A DNA stretch of 64,000 bases from Hymenobacter edaphi. GTDB lineage: Bacteria > Bacteroidota > Bacteroidia > Cytophagales > Hymenobacteraceae. Position numbers and translations under genes: made by a program. Location of the stretch: NCBI RefSeq assembly GCF_003258365.1, contig NZ_QHKM01000006.1:1-64000 (forward strand), read 5' to 3'. The notes under the pieces are model-generated. The model was given only the letters and a program-made list of their open reading frames with translations. It searched no databases and was not told the DNA's origin. Each line of letters opens with the position of its first letter. Within the stretch, counting starts at the first letter, position 1. Positions 1 through 8,519 of the stretch are shown piece after piece.

Positions 1-255
1 CGGCAGCGGACGAGGCCGCTGCGGAGCACGCCATTGACTTGCAAGTCATTGCGAAACCCGAAGGGCAGAAAGGCTTTGTGCTGTTGCCACGACGCTGGGT
101 CGTGGAACGCAGCTTTGGCTGGGCCGCACGTTTTCGCCGCCTGGCCCGCGACTACGAGCGCCTGGCCGTGACCATGCAGCAATTTCATTTTTTCGCCTTT
201 GTCACCTTGCTGCTAGCAAAAGGCGTTTTTAAGGCCACCAGTCCATAACAGGCTC
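1..255 (+). mobile_element. Right end of an IS5-family insertion sequence
   Basis: The left edge of the window lies inside a transposase gene. After its stop there are only a few bases before ACAGGCTCTAG. Read outward on the minus strand this gives GAGCCTGTTATGGACT, which looks like the terminal inverted repeat of IS5/IS427-group elements. The boundary at about 255 is inferred, because the left end is outside the window. Confidence 0.6.
3..248 (+). CDS. IS5-family transposase, C-terminal fragment (5' end outside window)
   Basis: The frame is open to the left edge, so this is the last 81 codons of a DDE transposase. The stretch around WVVERSFGWAARFRRLARDY carries the final catalytic glutamate context of IS5/IS427-type transposases (VERSFGW followed by RRLARDYE), which cut and rejoin the element's ends. 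The reading continues without an internal methionine, so the apparent TTG at 39 is not a real start. The stop is close to the putative right inverted repeat, as expected for a compact IS. Whether the full gene is intact cannot be judged here. Confidence 0.8.
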   Translation, partial: AADEAAAEHAIDLQVIAKPEGQKGFVLLPRRWVVERSFGWAARFRRLARDYERLAVTMQQFHFFAFVTLLLAKGVFKATSP

Positions 256-449
256 TAGCTTTGCGGCCGGAAAACCGGATTGCTTGAGTAAGCTGGACTA
301 CCGGCCTAGGCCTCTGAAGCACTGCGCGTTACGGCACTAAACGCGGCCGGGCGCTGTTGCCTCTCTGCTGGCCTTGTGGTATGACAGCACTGAAGTGTAC
401 TTGGTAAGTCACTTATCTTCAACTGATTACATCTTTTTCCTGCCCCACC

Positions 450-833
450 ATGAGTGAAGAAAACCTGCGCTACTCCCGGGAAGAGCTGGCTGAATTTGAA
501 GCCATCATTCAGGAAAAGCTGACCGCTGCCCGGAAAGAAGTATCCTTCATCAAGGAAACCCTGAGCCGCCGCAACGACTCGGGTACCGACACCACCGCCT
601 CACCCAGCAAAGTGCTGGAAGACGGCGCTGACACCGCCGAGAAGGAAAGCCTGAACCAACTGGCCTCGCGCCAGATGAAGTTTATCCAGCAGCTCGAAAA
701 CGCCTTGATTCGCATCAAGAACGGGACGTACGGCGTGTGCATCGGCACGGGCAAGCTGATTCCGAAGGAGCGCCTGCGCGCGGTGCCGCACACCCAGCAC
801 TCCATCGAAGCCAAAATGGCCCGCCGCGACTAA
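450..833 (+). CDS. TraR/DksA-family regulator lacking most zinc ligands
   Basis: A protein of 127 residues with the DksA layout: an N-terminal helix, a long coiled-coil hairpin and a C-terminal globular part. The coiled-coil tip carries D58, D61 and A63, matching the DxxDxA motif that DksA inserts into the RNA polymerase secondary channel. The zinc-finger region is recognisable (NGTYGVC then RLRAVP), but only Cys97 remains; the other three ligand positions are Thr100, Ser118 and Ala121. Family knowledge suggests it modulates transcription initiation by binding RNA polymerase. The gene stands alone between an IS end and the pseudouridine synthase gene. Zn-less versions are common in Bacteroidota, so this is probably functional rather than decayed. 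Confidence 0.85.
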   Translation: MSEENLRYSREELAEFEAIIQEKLTAARKEVSFIKETLSRRNDSGTDTTASPSKVLEDGADTAEKESLNQLASRQMKFIQQLENALIRIKNGTYGVCIGTGKLIPKERLRAVPHTQHSIEAKMARRD

Positions 834-858
834 CACGGCTACGCTACGCTCACCTAAC

Positions 859-927
859 CGCCCGGATTTGCGCGGTCGGTACTCGTCCCGCGAGGGGCGA
901 GGCCGCTCGGCAAGTCCGGGCGCTGTT
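859..927 (+). terminator. Imperfect inverted repeat after the DksA-like gene
   Basis: CGCCCGGATTTGC at 859-871 pairs with GCAAGTCCGGGCG at 910-922 with one mismatch, followed by CTGTTTT. The loop is long (38 nt), so it is only a possible transcription terminator. Confidence 0.35.
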
Positions 928-1037
928 TTGGCTGCCCTGCGGGTGCACCAAAAACATTCGGACGGCGTTGTCCGTCGTACCAGTAAGAACAATAACCACT
1001 GCCCGGCAGCGATGCCGTGCGTCTGAACCACTCCCTC

Positions 1038-2981
1038 ATGGGTAAGCAGCATTCTTCCGGCCCCGGCAGCCGTCGTCCGGGCCGCCCCGATTCCGCCCCG
1101 CAGCGCGGCGGCAAACCCTTTAACTCCTTCGGGGGCAACGACCGCAGCCGCCCCGGCGGCGACGACCGGCGGCCCGCCGGCGGCTACCGCCGCGAAGGGG
1201 GCAACGACTTTCCCTCGCGCCCGGCATTTGGGCGCCCGGCGGGCGGCAGCAAGCCCGGCTTTGGCGGCAGCCGCCCGAGCTTCGGTGGCCGCCCCGGCGG
1301 CGACGACCGGCGCCCGGGTAACCGCTTCGGCGGCGAGGAGCAGCGCTCCGAGCGTCCGCGCCGCGCCTACGACAAGCCGGCGGAGAAAGACGACGCGGCT
1401 GACTTCATGCGCGGCCGCCTGAACAAGCCCGAGTTCCGCAAGGATGAGCGCCCGGAAGGCGAGGCGCCGCGCCGCAGCTTCGGGGGCGACCGGGACCGGA
1501 ACGACCGCGGCGAGCGGCCCAGCTACGGCCGCCGCTTCGAGGGCAACGACCAGGAACGCCCGCGTCGCAGCTTTGGCAATGAGGAGGAGCGTCCGCGTCG
1601 TAGCTTCGGCAACGACCAGGAGCGCCCGCGCCGCAGCTTCGGCGGTGACCGGGACGAGCGGAGCGGCTTCAGCGGCAACCGCCCCGGTGGCTTTGGTGCC
1701 CCGAAAGGCGGCAAGTTTGGCGAAAACCGCTTTGAGCGCGGTGAGCGGCCCGCCCGCCCGTTTAACAGCGGCGGCGCCGAGCGGCCGGAGCGGGGCGGTT
1801 TCCGCCGCCCTGAGGGCGACGAGCGGCCGGCGCGCAGCTTCAATCGGCCGGAAGGCGCTGACACCCGCCCCGTGCGCGGGCAGCGCGGCTCTTTCGCCGA
1901 CGAAACCAAAGCCAAGCGCCGCTTCGACGGTGAGGCGCCGCGCCCCGAGCGTTCGGGTGATGAGCAGCGCGAAATCCGCCCGTACGAGCAGCGTCCCAAC
2001 CGCTTCGAGCGGCCGGAGCGCAACGAGCGGCCCGCCCGCGACAACCGCGGCGAGCGGGCCGACCGGTTTGGGCGCGACGAGCGGCCGGCCTTCGGGCGTA
2101 AGCCGGGCCGCGACACCTTCGCCAGCAAGCCGGGCCTGCAGAAAGGCTCGCGCGATACGCGCTTCGGGCAAAGCCAGGAGCAGAGCGAGGCGCCGGCCTA
2201 CAAGAACCTGCAGTACTACGAGGAGGACAAAACCCGCGGCAACAAGCGCCGCCGCCAGGAGCCGGAAACCGACGGCTCGATTCGCCTGAACCGCTACATC
2301 GCCAACGCGGGCATCTGCTCGCGCCGCGAGGCCGATTCGCTGATTGAGAGCGGGGAAATTCGCGTGAACGGGGAAGTGGTGACGGAGCTGGGCTACAAGG
2401 TGAAGCCTTCCGACACGGTGCATTACGGCAAGACCAACCTCAAGCGCGAGAAGCTGGTGTACGTGCTGCTGAACAAGCCCAAGGACTTCCTGACGACCAC
2501 CGAGGACCCCGAAGGCCGCAAGACCGTGATGGACCTGGTGGCCAACGCCTCGAAGGAGCGCATTTTCCCGGTGGGCCGCCTCGACCGCAACACCACCGGC
2601 CTGCTACTCTTCACCAACGACGGCGAAGTGGCGCAGAAGCTCAGCCACCCCTCGCACCGCAACAAGAAGGTGTACCAGGTGGAGCTGGACAAGCCGCTGG
2701 AAGAAGAGCACCTCGCGCAGATTGCCGCCGGCCTGGAGCTGGAGGATGGCAAAGCCGAGGTCGACGACGTGGCCGTGGTAGCGGGCAACCCCAAGTTCGT
2801 GGGCGTGGAAATCCACATCGGCCGCAACCGCATCGTGCGCCGTATTTTCGAGCACCTGGGCTACGAGGTGAAGACGCTGGACCGCGTGCAGTACGCCGGC
2901 CTGACCAAGAAAGACCTGCCCCGCGGCAACTGGCGCTACCTCAGCGAACAGGAGGTCATCCGCCTGAAATATTTCATGTAG
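1038..2981 (+). CDS. RsuA/RluB-type pseudouridine synthase with a long RG-rich N-terminal extension
   Basis: A protein of 647 residues; I start it at the ATG at 1038 (MGKQHSS), because the upstream in-frame GTG at 1017 has no support. Residues 1 to about 410 are low complexity, rich in Arg, Gly, Asp, Glu and Phe, with tandem units of the form NDQERPRRSFG between about 1540 and 1670. Then follow an S4 RNA-binding domain (IRLNRYIANAGICSRREADS) and the RluB/RsuA catalytic domain, with the active-site aspartate in GRLDRNTTGLLLF. The core would convert a specific uridine in 16S or 23S rRNA to pseudouridine. The disordered extension is far longer than the few dozen residues typical of the family and may bind RNA. 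Substrate (rRNA site) cannot be assigned from sequence alone. Confidence 0.9.
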   Translation: MGKQHSSGPGSRRPGRPDSAPQRGGKPFNSFGGNDRSRPGGDDRRPAGGYRREGGNDFPSRPAFGRPAGGSKPGFGGSRPSFGGRPGGDDRRPGNRFGGEEQRSERPRRAYDKPAEKDDAADFMRGRLNKPEFRKDERPEGEAPRRSFGGDRDRNDRGERPSYGRRFEGNDQERPRRSFGNEEERPRRSFGNDQERPRRSFGGDRDERSGFSGNRPGGFGAPKGGKFGENRFERGERPARPFNSGGAERPERGGFRRPEGDERPARSFNRPEGADTRPVRGQRGSFADETKAKRRFDGEAPRPERSGDEQREIRPYEQRPNRFERPERNERPARDNRGERADRFGRDERPAFGRKPGRDTFASKPGLQKGSRDTRFGQSQEQSEAPAYKNLQYYEEDKTRGNKRRRQEPETDGSIRLNRYIANAGICSRREADSLIESGEIRVNGEVVTELGYKVKPSDTVHYGKTNLKREKLVYVLLNKPKDFLTTTEDPEGRKTVMDLVANASKERIFPVGRLDRNTTGLLLFTNDGEVAQKLSHPSHRNKKVYQVELDKPLEEEHLAQIAAGLELEDGKAEVDDVAVVAGNPKFVGVEIHIGRNRIVRRIFEHLGYEVKTLDRVQYAGLTKKDLPRGNWRYLSEQEVIRLKYFM

Positions 2982-3071
2982 GCACGCAACCCCCGCGCCC
3001 GCGGCCGGGCTCTATACCAATGGCGGTCCGACCCCCGTTTCGGGGCCGGGCCGTCGTTTCTTCCCCCACCC

Positions 3072-3815
3072 ATGATTTCCCTGGTTCTCGACATCGGAAA
3101 CACGGCAGCCAAGTATGGCTGTTTCGACGGCGCGGCTTTGGCCGAAGCCGGCAGCGTGGCGTCGGTGGAGGAGCTGCGGGCGGTGCTGCGGCGCACCCAG
3201 GCTACGCACGTGCTGCTGGCCTCGGTGGCGGTGCCGGCCGAGGAGTGGGCCGCCGCGCTGGTGGGGGAGGAGCTGGAGCAGGTGCTGGTGTTCAAGCCCG
3301 GCACGACGCCGGTGCCGCTGACCAATGCCTACGCCACCCCGCAAACCCTCGGGGCCGACCGCCTGGCCGGTGCCGTGGGCGCGGCGTATCTGCTGCCCGG
3401 CCGGCCGGTGCTCGTCATCGATGCGGGTACCTGCATCAAGTGCGACTTGGTGACGGCCGATGCCACCTACCGGGGCGGCAGCATTGCGCCGGGGCTGCGG
3501 ATGCGGCTGCAGGCCATGCACGCCTTCACGGGGCGTCTGCCCGAGCTGCCGCTGCCTGCCGCGGCCGAGGCCAGCCAACTGGCCCTGTGCGGCAACGATA
3601 CCCGAACGGCCATGCTCAGCGGGGCGCTGAACGGAGCTGCGCTCGAAGTCAACGGCATGATTGCCAGCTACCGGGTCGAGTACCCGGCGCTGGCGGTGGT
3701 GCTGACCGGCGGCGACGCGGCGTTTTTTGAATCGCGGCTCAAAGGCCGCATCTTTGCAGTTTCCGAGCTGATTTTGCTCGGGCTTCACCGAATTTTGGTG
3801 CTTAATGTCGGCTAA
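3072..3815 (+). CDS. coaX: Type III pantothenate kinase
   Basis: A 247-residue member of the CoaX family, which phosphorylates pantothenate with ATP in the first step of CoA synthesis and, unlike CoaA, is not feedback-inhibited by CoA. The three hallmark stretches are visible: phosphate loop DIGNTAAKYGCF near the start, GADRLAGAVGA in the middle (the catalytic Asp is in GADR), and DAGTCIKCDLV. Length is normal for the family. Its last 11 bases overlap the next gene, so the two are probably co-transcribed. Other pantothenate genes (panC and panD) lie 45 kb away. It could be mistaken for an acetate/sugar kinase-fold protein, but the GADR motif is specific. Confidence 0.95.
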   Translation: MISLVLDIGNTAAKYGCFDGAALAEAGSVASVEELRAVLRRTQATHVLLASVAVPAEEWAAALVGEELEQVLVFKPGTTPVPLTNAYATPQTLGADRLAGAVGAAYLLPGRPVLVIDAGTCIKCDLVTADATYRGGSIAPGLRMRLQAMHAFTGRLPELPLPAAAEASQLALCGNDTRTAMLSGALNGAALEVNGMIASYRVEYPALAVVLTGGDAAFFESRLKGRIFAVSELILLGLHRILVLNVG

Positions 3816-5139
3816 TAACCTGACCGCTCTGGGCTTACTAAGCCTGCTGGCAGCCTCTTCCGCTGCGTACGGGCAAGGACTGGGCAACTCGCCCTACTCC
3901 CGCCTGGGCCTGGGCGAATACAACCCCAACACCGGCGGGATTCGCCAGCAAGGCATGGGCGGCGTCGGGCTGGCCGCACCCAACGCGGTGCAGGTCAACG
4001 ACCTGAACCCGGCCCTGGTGTACTACAGCAACCGCACCACCTACGAGGCGGCCTTTACCGGACAGATAAAGCAGCTGCGCAGCGCGACGGCCGCGCAGCG
4101 CACCGGCAGCGGCAACCTCGGCTACCTGGCCTTCAGCGTGCCGATTTCGCGGCGCTGGGCTACGGCCGTGGCGCTGCGGCCCGTTACTACCGTCGACTAC
4201 AAGTCGCAGCAGGTGAGCACGCTGCCCAGCGGCAGCAGCTCGGCCCAGGTGCTGACGGAGTACACCGGCTCGGGCGGGCTCACGGAAGTGGCCCTGTCGC
4301 AGGGGGTGCGCCTGGCCAAGGGCCTGACGGTGGGCCTGACCTCGTCGTACGTGTTCGGCTCCATCGACCGGACCACGTCGGCGCTGGTGTCGCCGGATAA
4401 TGTGCCGGTGACCGAGTCGCTGAAGAAGGTGGCCCTCAACGACCACGTGCAGTACAACGACTTCACCTTCCGCCCGGGCCTGCACTACCGCTACGACGCG
4501 AGCAAGAAGCTGGCCATCAACGTGGGCGGGGTGTACACCTTCCAGACCAACCTGAGCGGCACGCGCACCCAGGAGCAGGACGAGCAGGACGTAAACGGCA
4601 CCTCGATACTGACGACGCCGGTGCAGCTGAGCACCGCCTCGGGCAGCACCGTGCTGCCCGGCGGCTGGCAGGCCGGCATCAGCCTCGACAACAACAAGAA
4701 CTGGAGCGTCAATGCCGACGTGGCGCAGCAGCAGTGGTCGAAGTTCCGTGACTTCGGCGTGGCCAACAGCCTGGCGCTGTCGGACACCTGGCGCGCAGGC
4801 GTGGGCGGTGAGCTGACGCCGGACCCGACTTCGGTGACCAACTACTTCCGGCGCGTGTCGTACCGCGTGGGCCTGAGCATGGCGCAGGTGCCCTACCGCC
4901 CCGGCGGCGAGACGCTCTACGACCGGGCCGTCAGCTGGGGCTTCAGCTTTCCCTTCCCGACGTCCAGCCCGCTGGATGCCACCACGCTGAACCTTGCGTT
5001 TACCTACGGGCAGCGCGGCAACACCAACGTCGTTGGCAGCGGCAGCGACCGGCAGTCCAACATCAAGGAAAATTACCTGCGGGCGCAGGTCGGCGTGTCG
5101 TTGAACAACCGCTGGTTCCTGAAGCGCCGCATTGAGTAG
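3805..5139 (+). CDS. Outer membrane protein, probable beta-barrel
   Basis: A protein of 444 residues with a signal peptide (LTALGLLSLLAASSAAYGQG, cut near residue 24). A glycine-rich start NSPYSRLGLGEYNP and the GGVGLA...NDLNPAL pattern follow, as in FadL/PorV-like Bacteroidota outer membrane proteins. The remainder alternates polar and aromatic residues in strand-like segments and ends in an aromatic-poor but amphipathic strand. No substrate can be named. It overlaps coaX by 11 bases, and its end overlaps the possible TTG start of lptC, so the three genes form an operon. In many Bacteroidota such a protein sits between coaX and lptC, consistent with an envelope-assembly role. Confidence 0.75.
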   Translation: MSANNLTALGLLSLLAASSAAYGQGLGNSPYSRLGLGEYNPNTGGIRQQGMGGVGLAAPNAVQVNDLNPALVYYSNRTTYEAAFTGQIKQLRSATAAQRTGSGNLGYLAFSVPISRRWATAVALRPVTTVDYKSQQVSTLPSGSSSAQVLTEYTGSGGLTEVALSQGVRLAKGLTVGLTSSYVFGSIDRTTSALVSPDNVPVTESLKKVALNDHVQYNDFTFRPGLHYRYDASKKLAINVGGVYTFQTNLSGTRTQEQDEQDVNGTSILTTPVQLSTASGSTVLPGGWQAGISLDNNKNWSVNADVAQQQWSKFRDFGVANSLALSDTWRAGVGGELTPDPTSVTNYFRRVSYRVGLSMAQVPYRPGGETLYDRAVSWGFSFPFPTSSPLDATTLNLAFTYGQRGNTNVVGSGSDRQSNIKENYLRAQVGVSLNNRWFLKRRIE

Positions 5140-5146
5140 TACCGTC

Positions 5147-5722
5147 GTGAACACCCGGACTGGCACGCGAGGTACGGCAGCGGGCGTGGCGCTGCTTTTG
5201 CTGGGCGCCGCGCTGCTCGGCGGCTGCCAGGACAAATCGACCGCGCCCAAGAAGAAGGTGGAGTACAAGGGCCCCACGCTGGAGACGACCAACGTGCTGA
5301 CCCTGTTCAGCGACTCGGCCCGCCTGCAGGTGCGCCTGACGGCCAAGCTGGAGCAGACCTTCGAAAACGGCGACCTGGTGTACCCCAAGGGCGTGGACAT
5401 GAACTTCTACGCCAAAGACGGCTCGCTGGTGAATACCCTGCGCGGCGACTACGGCAAGTTTACCCGCGCCGACAACAAGTACGTGGTGCGCGGCCACGTG
5501 CGCGTGCACAACCAGGCAAAGCAGCAAAAGCTGGAAACCGAGGAGCTGTTCTACGACAAGCCGCGGGCGCGCATCTACAACGACACGACCACGGCCGTAC
5601 GCATCGAAACCCCGACGGAGGTGCTGACGGGCTTCGGCATGGAAGCCAACGAGGACTTCTCGCGCTACAAAATCCGCAAGCCCGTAGGCGTCTTCTCCGT
5701 CAACGAAGCGCCGACCAACTAA
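5147..5722 (+). CDS. lptC: LPS export protein LptC (lipoprotein)
   Basis: LptC bridges the inner membrane LptBFG transporter and the periplasmic LptA chain for lipopolysaccharide export. The N-terminus is a lipoprotein signal (LLLLGAALLGGC). The rest has the LptC/OstA fold signature: a segment DSARLQVRLTAKLEQTF, then FYAKDGSLVNTLRGDYGKF, and a final stretch of alternating beta residues. I start it at GTG 5147; TTG 5132 is an alternative that overlaps the upstream gene. Most proteobacterial LptC have a transmembrane anchor, so a lipid anchor is the Bacteroidota version. LptB is encoded 31 kb away. Confidence 0.85.
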   Translation: MNTRTGTRGTAAGVALLLLGAALLGGCQDKSTAPKKKVEYKGPTLETTNVLTLFSDSARLQVRLTAKLEQTFENGDLVYPKGVDMNFYAKDGSLVNTLRGDYGKFTRADNKYVVRGHVRVHNQAKQQKLETEELFYDKPRARIYNDTTTAVRIETPTEVLTGFGMEANEDFSRYKIRKPVGVFSVNEAPTN

Positions 5723-5798
5723 GCCCCGCCGCCCGCCGGGCCCCGCACGCTGGGGCCGTGGGCCGTGGGCCGGCGGGCGGCCCTTTTCCCATTCTCCC

Positions 5799-6056
5799 AT
5801 GAAATTCCCGGCGTTTGACCGCGACCTGGCCCGCACCGTGCTCTTTTCGGTGGCGGTGGTGCTGGTCGTTATCGGCATCTACCAGAGCATTCTGCAAAAC
5901 AGCGTGCTGCGCAACTACGAGCTGTTCATGCTGGCCATCATCTGCCTGCTGCTGTACCGCTACCTGCGGCTGCCCGAGAAAGCCGATTCGCCGGCCGCAC
6001 CGGCCAAGGCCCAGCCCGCCCGCAAGCCCGCCGGCAAAGCCAAGAAGCGCCGCTAG
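5799..6056 (+). CDS. Small membrane protein of unknown function
   Basis: An 85-residue protein with two hydrophobic helices (about residues 13-29, FSVAVVLVVIGIYQSIL, and 41-54, LFMLAIICLLLYRY). A short proline/alanine-rich cytoplasmic tail ends in KKRR. I do not recognise a family. It lies 76 bases after lptC and 83 bases before the foldase gene on the same strand, so it may belong to the same envelope operon. The Lys/Arg tail suggests the C-terminus is cytoplasmic. Confidence 0.65.
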   Translation: MKFPAFDRDLARTVLFSVAVVLVVIGIYQSILQNSVLRNYELFMLAIICLLLYRYLRLPEKADSPAAPAKAQPARKPAGKAKKRR

Positions 6057-6139
6057 CCGCCGATGCTTTTGTCCGTTGGCTTAAAAAGGGTTATTTTGCG
6101 CGACTTACTGCGTTTTCTTTGCTGCTTACTTTCAACTAA

Positions 6140-8248
6140 ATGGCTTTAATCAACACCATCCGCGAAAAATCAGGCTGGGCCGTTGGCACCGTAGCCGTCG
6201 GGATGTTGCTTTTCATCGTGGGCGGCGACCTGATCGGCGGAAACAACCGCCTGTTCAATCGTCAGGATACCACCGTCGGCGAAGTCAACGGCGACGACAT
6301 CAGCATTGAAGAGTTCAACGCCGCAGTGGAGCAGGCCAAGGGCAGCTACGTGGCGCAGAACGGCCGCCAGCCTTCGGAGCAGGAGCTGCAAGGCATCCGC
6401 GACCAGGCCTGGAACCAGATTGTGTTCAAGCGCGCCTTCCAGCCGCAGTTCGACAAGCTGGGCCTGAAGGTGACCGACGAGGAGCTGACCGACATGGTGC
6501 AGGGCAAAAACATTCACCCCACCATCAAGCAGGCCTTTACCGACCCGCAGACCGGACAATTCGACCGCGCCAAGGTGATTGAGTACCTGCGCAACCTCGA
6601 CAAGATGCCCCCGCAGCAGCAAGTTGCGTGGTACACCTTCGAGCAGAACCTGCCGCAGGACCGCATGGGCAGCAAGTACTACGCCCTGCTGAAAAACACC
6701 GAGTACGTGACCACGGCCGAAGCCCAGCGCTTCGACGCGGCCCAGCAGACCAAGGCCAACGTGCGCTACCTGTTCGTGCCCTACTTCAGCATCTCCGATT
6801 CGGCCGTGAAAGTATCGGACCCGCAGCTGCAGGAGTACATCACGCGCCACCAGTCGCGCTACAAGGTGCAGGACGGGCGCGACCTGGAGTACGTGGTGGT
6901 GCCCGTGACGCCCTCGAAGGAGGACTCGGCCGCGGTGCGCCAGACGGTGGACCAGCTGACCACGCAGTTCCGCACCGCCCCGAACGACTCGCTGTTCGTG
7001 CGCCTGAACTCCGACCAGCCCTACAACGGCCGCTTCCTCTCGCCGGCTGATCTGCCCGAGAAGCTGCGCCAGCAGGCCCCGCTGCAGCCCGGCCAGGTGT
7101 ACGGTCCCTTCGCCGAAAACGGCACCTACTCCATTTACAAAGTGATGGGGGCCAAAGCCGGCGCCGCTCAGGCCGCCCGCGCCAGCCACATCCTGATCAA
7201 GCCCGAAGGCACCACGCCCGAGGCCGATGCCGCTGCCAAAGCCAAGGCCCAGGGCATCCTGAACCAGATCAAGGCCGGGGCTGACTTCGCCGCCATGGCC
7301 CGCCAGCACGGCACCGACGGCACCGCCCCGCAGGGTGGCGACCTGGGCTGGTTCAGCAGCGGCCGCATGGTGCCCGAGTTCGAGAAGGCCGTGTTCGGCG
7401 CTTCGTCGGCCGGCCTGCTGCCCACGCTGACCAAAACTTCCTTCGGCTACCACATCATCAAGGTGACGGCGGCGAAAACCAACCAGACCTATCAGGTAGC
7501 CACCGTCACGAAGAACATCACGCCTTCGGACGCGACCAACGAAGCCGCCTACCAGCGCGCCCAGGACCTGAAGGCCAAGGCCACCGACCTGGAGTCGTTC
7601 CGCAAGGCCGTGGCCGCCGACAAAACCCTGCAGAAGCAGGAAGCCAAGGGCGTGGATAAGTCTTCGGCCAACCTCGGCAGCCTGCCCAACGCCCGCGAAG
7701 CCGTGCGCTGGGCCTTCAACAAGGACACTGAAATCGGCGCCGTATCGGACGTATTCACGGTGAACGACCAGTACGTGGTGGCCGTGCTCACCGGCACCCG
7801 CAAGGAGGGCACCGCCGACGTGGCCGCCGTGAAGCCCGAGGTATCGACCTACGTGCGCAACGAGGAAAAAGCCAAGCAGATCATGGCCAAGCTGAAGGGC
7901 AACACCCTGGAGGCCATGGCCGCCGCCTACGGCCCCAACGCCCAGGTGAAGGACGCCAATGACTTGGTGCTGGGCCAGGGCGTGATTCCGGGCGTGGGCA
8001 GCGAGCCCGTCGCCGTGGGCACCGCCTTCGGCCTGAAGCCCAACCAAATGTCGGCCCCGATCCAGGGCGAGCAGGGCGTGCTGGTGATGCAGCTGGTGAG
8101 CAAGACCGAGCCCGCCGCGCCCTCGCAAGACCTGAAGGCCGTGCGCACGCAGCTGCAATCGACCCGCGGCAACCGCTCGAGCGGCTCGATCTACGAGGCC
8201 GTGCGCAAGCAAGCCGAGGTGAAGGACGAGCGGGTACGCTTCTTCTAA
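6140..8248 (+). CDS. PpiD/SurA-like peptidylprolyl isomerase foldase
   Basis: A protein of 702 residues anchored by a single N-terminal helix (about residues 13-33, around GTVAVGMLLFIVGGDLIGG), as in PpiD. A SurA-type chaperone segment follows (GEVNGDDISIEEFNAAVEQ). A parvulin domain spans about residues 348-445 (ASHILIKPEG, GGDLGWFSSGRMVPEFE, GYHIIKV), which matches the active parvulin core. The C-terminal third has a second rotamase-like half without clear catalytic residues. The likely role is to help newly exported outer membrane proteins fold at the periplasmic face. It is about 80 residues longer than E. coli PpiD. A hairpin terminator follows directly. Confidence 0.9.
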   Translation: MALINTIREKSGWAVGTVAVGMLLFIVGGDLIGGNNRLFNRQDTTVGEVNGDDISIEEFNAAVEQAKGSYVAQNGRQPSEQELQGIRDQAWNQIVFKRAFQPQFDKLGLKVTDEELTDMVQGKNIHPTIKQAFTDPQTGQFDRAKVIEYLRNLDKMPPQQQVAWYTFEQNLPQDRMGSKYYALLKNTEYVTTAEAQRFDAAQQTKANVRYLFVPYFSISDSAVKVSDPQLQEYITRHQSRYKVQDGRDLEYVVVPVTPSKEDSAAVRQTVDQLTTQFRTAPNDSLFVRLNSDQPYNGRFLSPADLPEKLRQQAPLQPGQVYGPFAENGTYSIYKVMGAKAGAAQAARASHILIKPEGTTPEADAAAKAKAQGILNQIKAGADFAAMARQHGTDGTAPQGGDLGWFSSGRMVPEFEKAVFGASSAGLLPTLTKTSFGYHIIKVTAAKTNQTYQVATVTKNITPSDATNEAAYQRAQDLKAKATDLESFRKAVAADKTLQKQEAKGVDKSSANLGSLPNAREAVRWAFNKDTEIGAVSDVFTVNDQYVVAVLTGTRKEGTADVAAVKPEVSTYVRNEEKAKQIMAKLKGNTLEAMAAAYGPNAQVKDANDLVLGQGVIPGVGSEPVAVGTAFGLKPNQMSAPIQGEQGVLVMQLVSKTEPAAPSQDLKAVRTQLQSTRGNRSSGSIYEAVRKQAEVKDERVRFF

Positions 8249-8270
8249 GCCAACGCGGTTTCAAGCCTGA

Positions 8271-8308
8271 AAAACGGTCCCTGCCACGCGGCGGGGACCG
8301 TTTTTTGT
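8271..8308 (+). terminator. Rho-independent terminator after the foldase gene
   Basis: AACGGTCCC and GGGACCGTT pair across a loop of about 12 bases, followed by a run of six T. It closes the coaX-to-foldase gene run. Confidence 0.85.
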
Positions 8309-8499
8309 TGGGGCACCGGCGAAAGTGGGCCGCGCCGGCATCGGCCGAGGGGTATCGGTACGTATCTTCACCGGGTAGGGCCCGGGCCAAGGCGCAACGC
8401 CCGCCGGCCGCCACGGTCTTTGGGCCGGCTGCGCCGCGTGAATGAAACGCGGCCCGGCGTTGTTCTGCCCCCGCCCGCGCGGCCGTAGCGGCCGGCGTT

Positions 8500-8507
8500 T
8501 ACTTTCG
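8500..8507 (+). promoter_or_regulatory. Possible -7 box for the TPR gene
   Basis: TACTTTCG differs from the Bacteroidota -7 consensus TAnnTTTG at one position and lies 12 bases before the chosen ATG. It supports that start and implies a very short leader. Confidence 0.35.
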
Positions 8508-8519
8508 TTTCTGACTGCC

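Noticed and set aside
600-2423. A 607-residue open frame on the minus strand opposite the pseudouridine synthase
   Set aside because: It overlaps a gene with clear S4 and catalytic motifs and has only Ala/Val/Arg-rich low-complexity sequence that follows from the GC-rich opposite strand.
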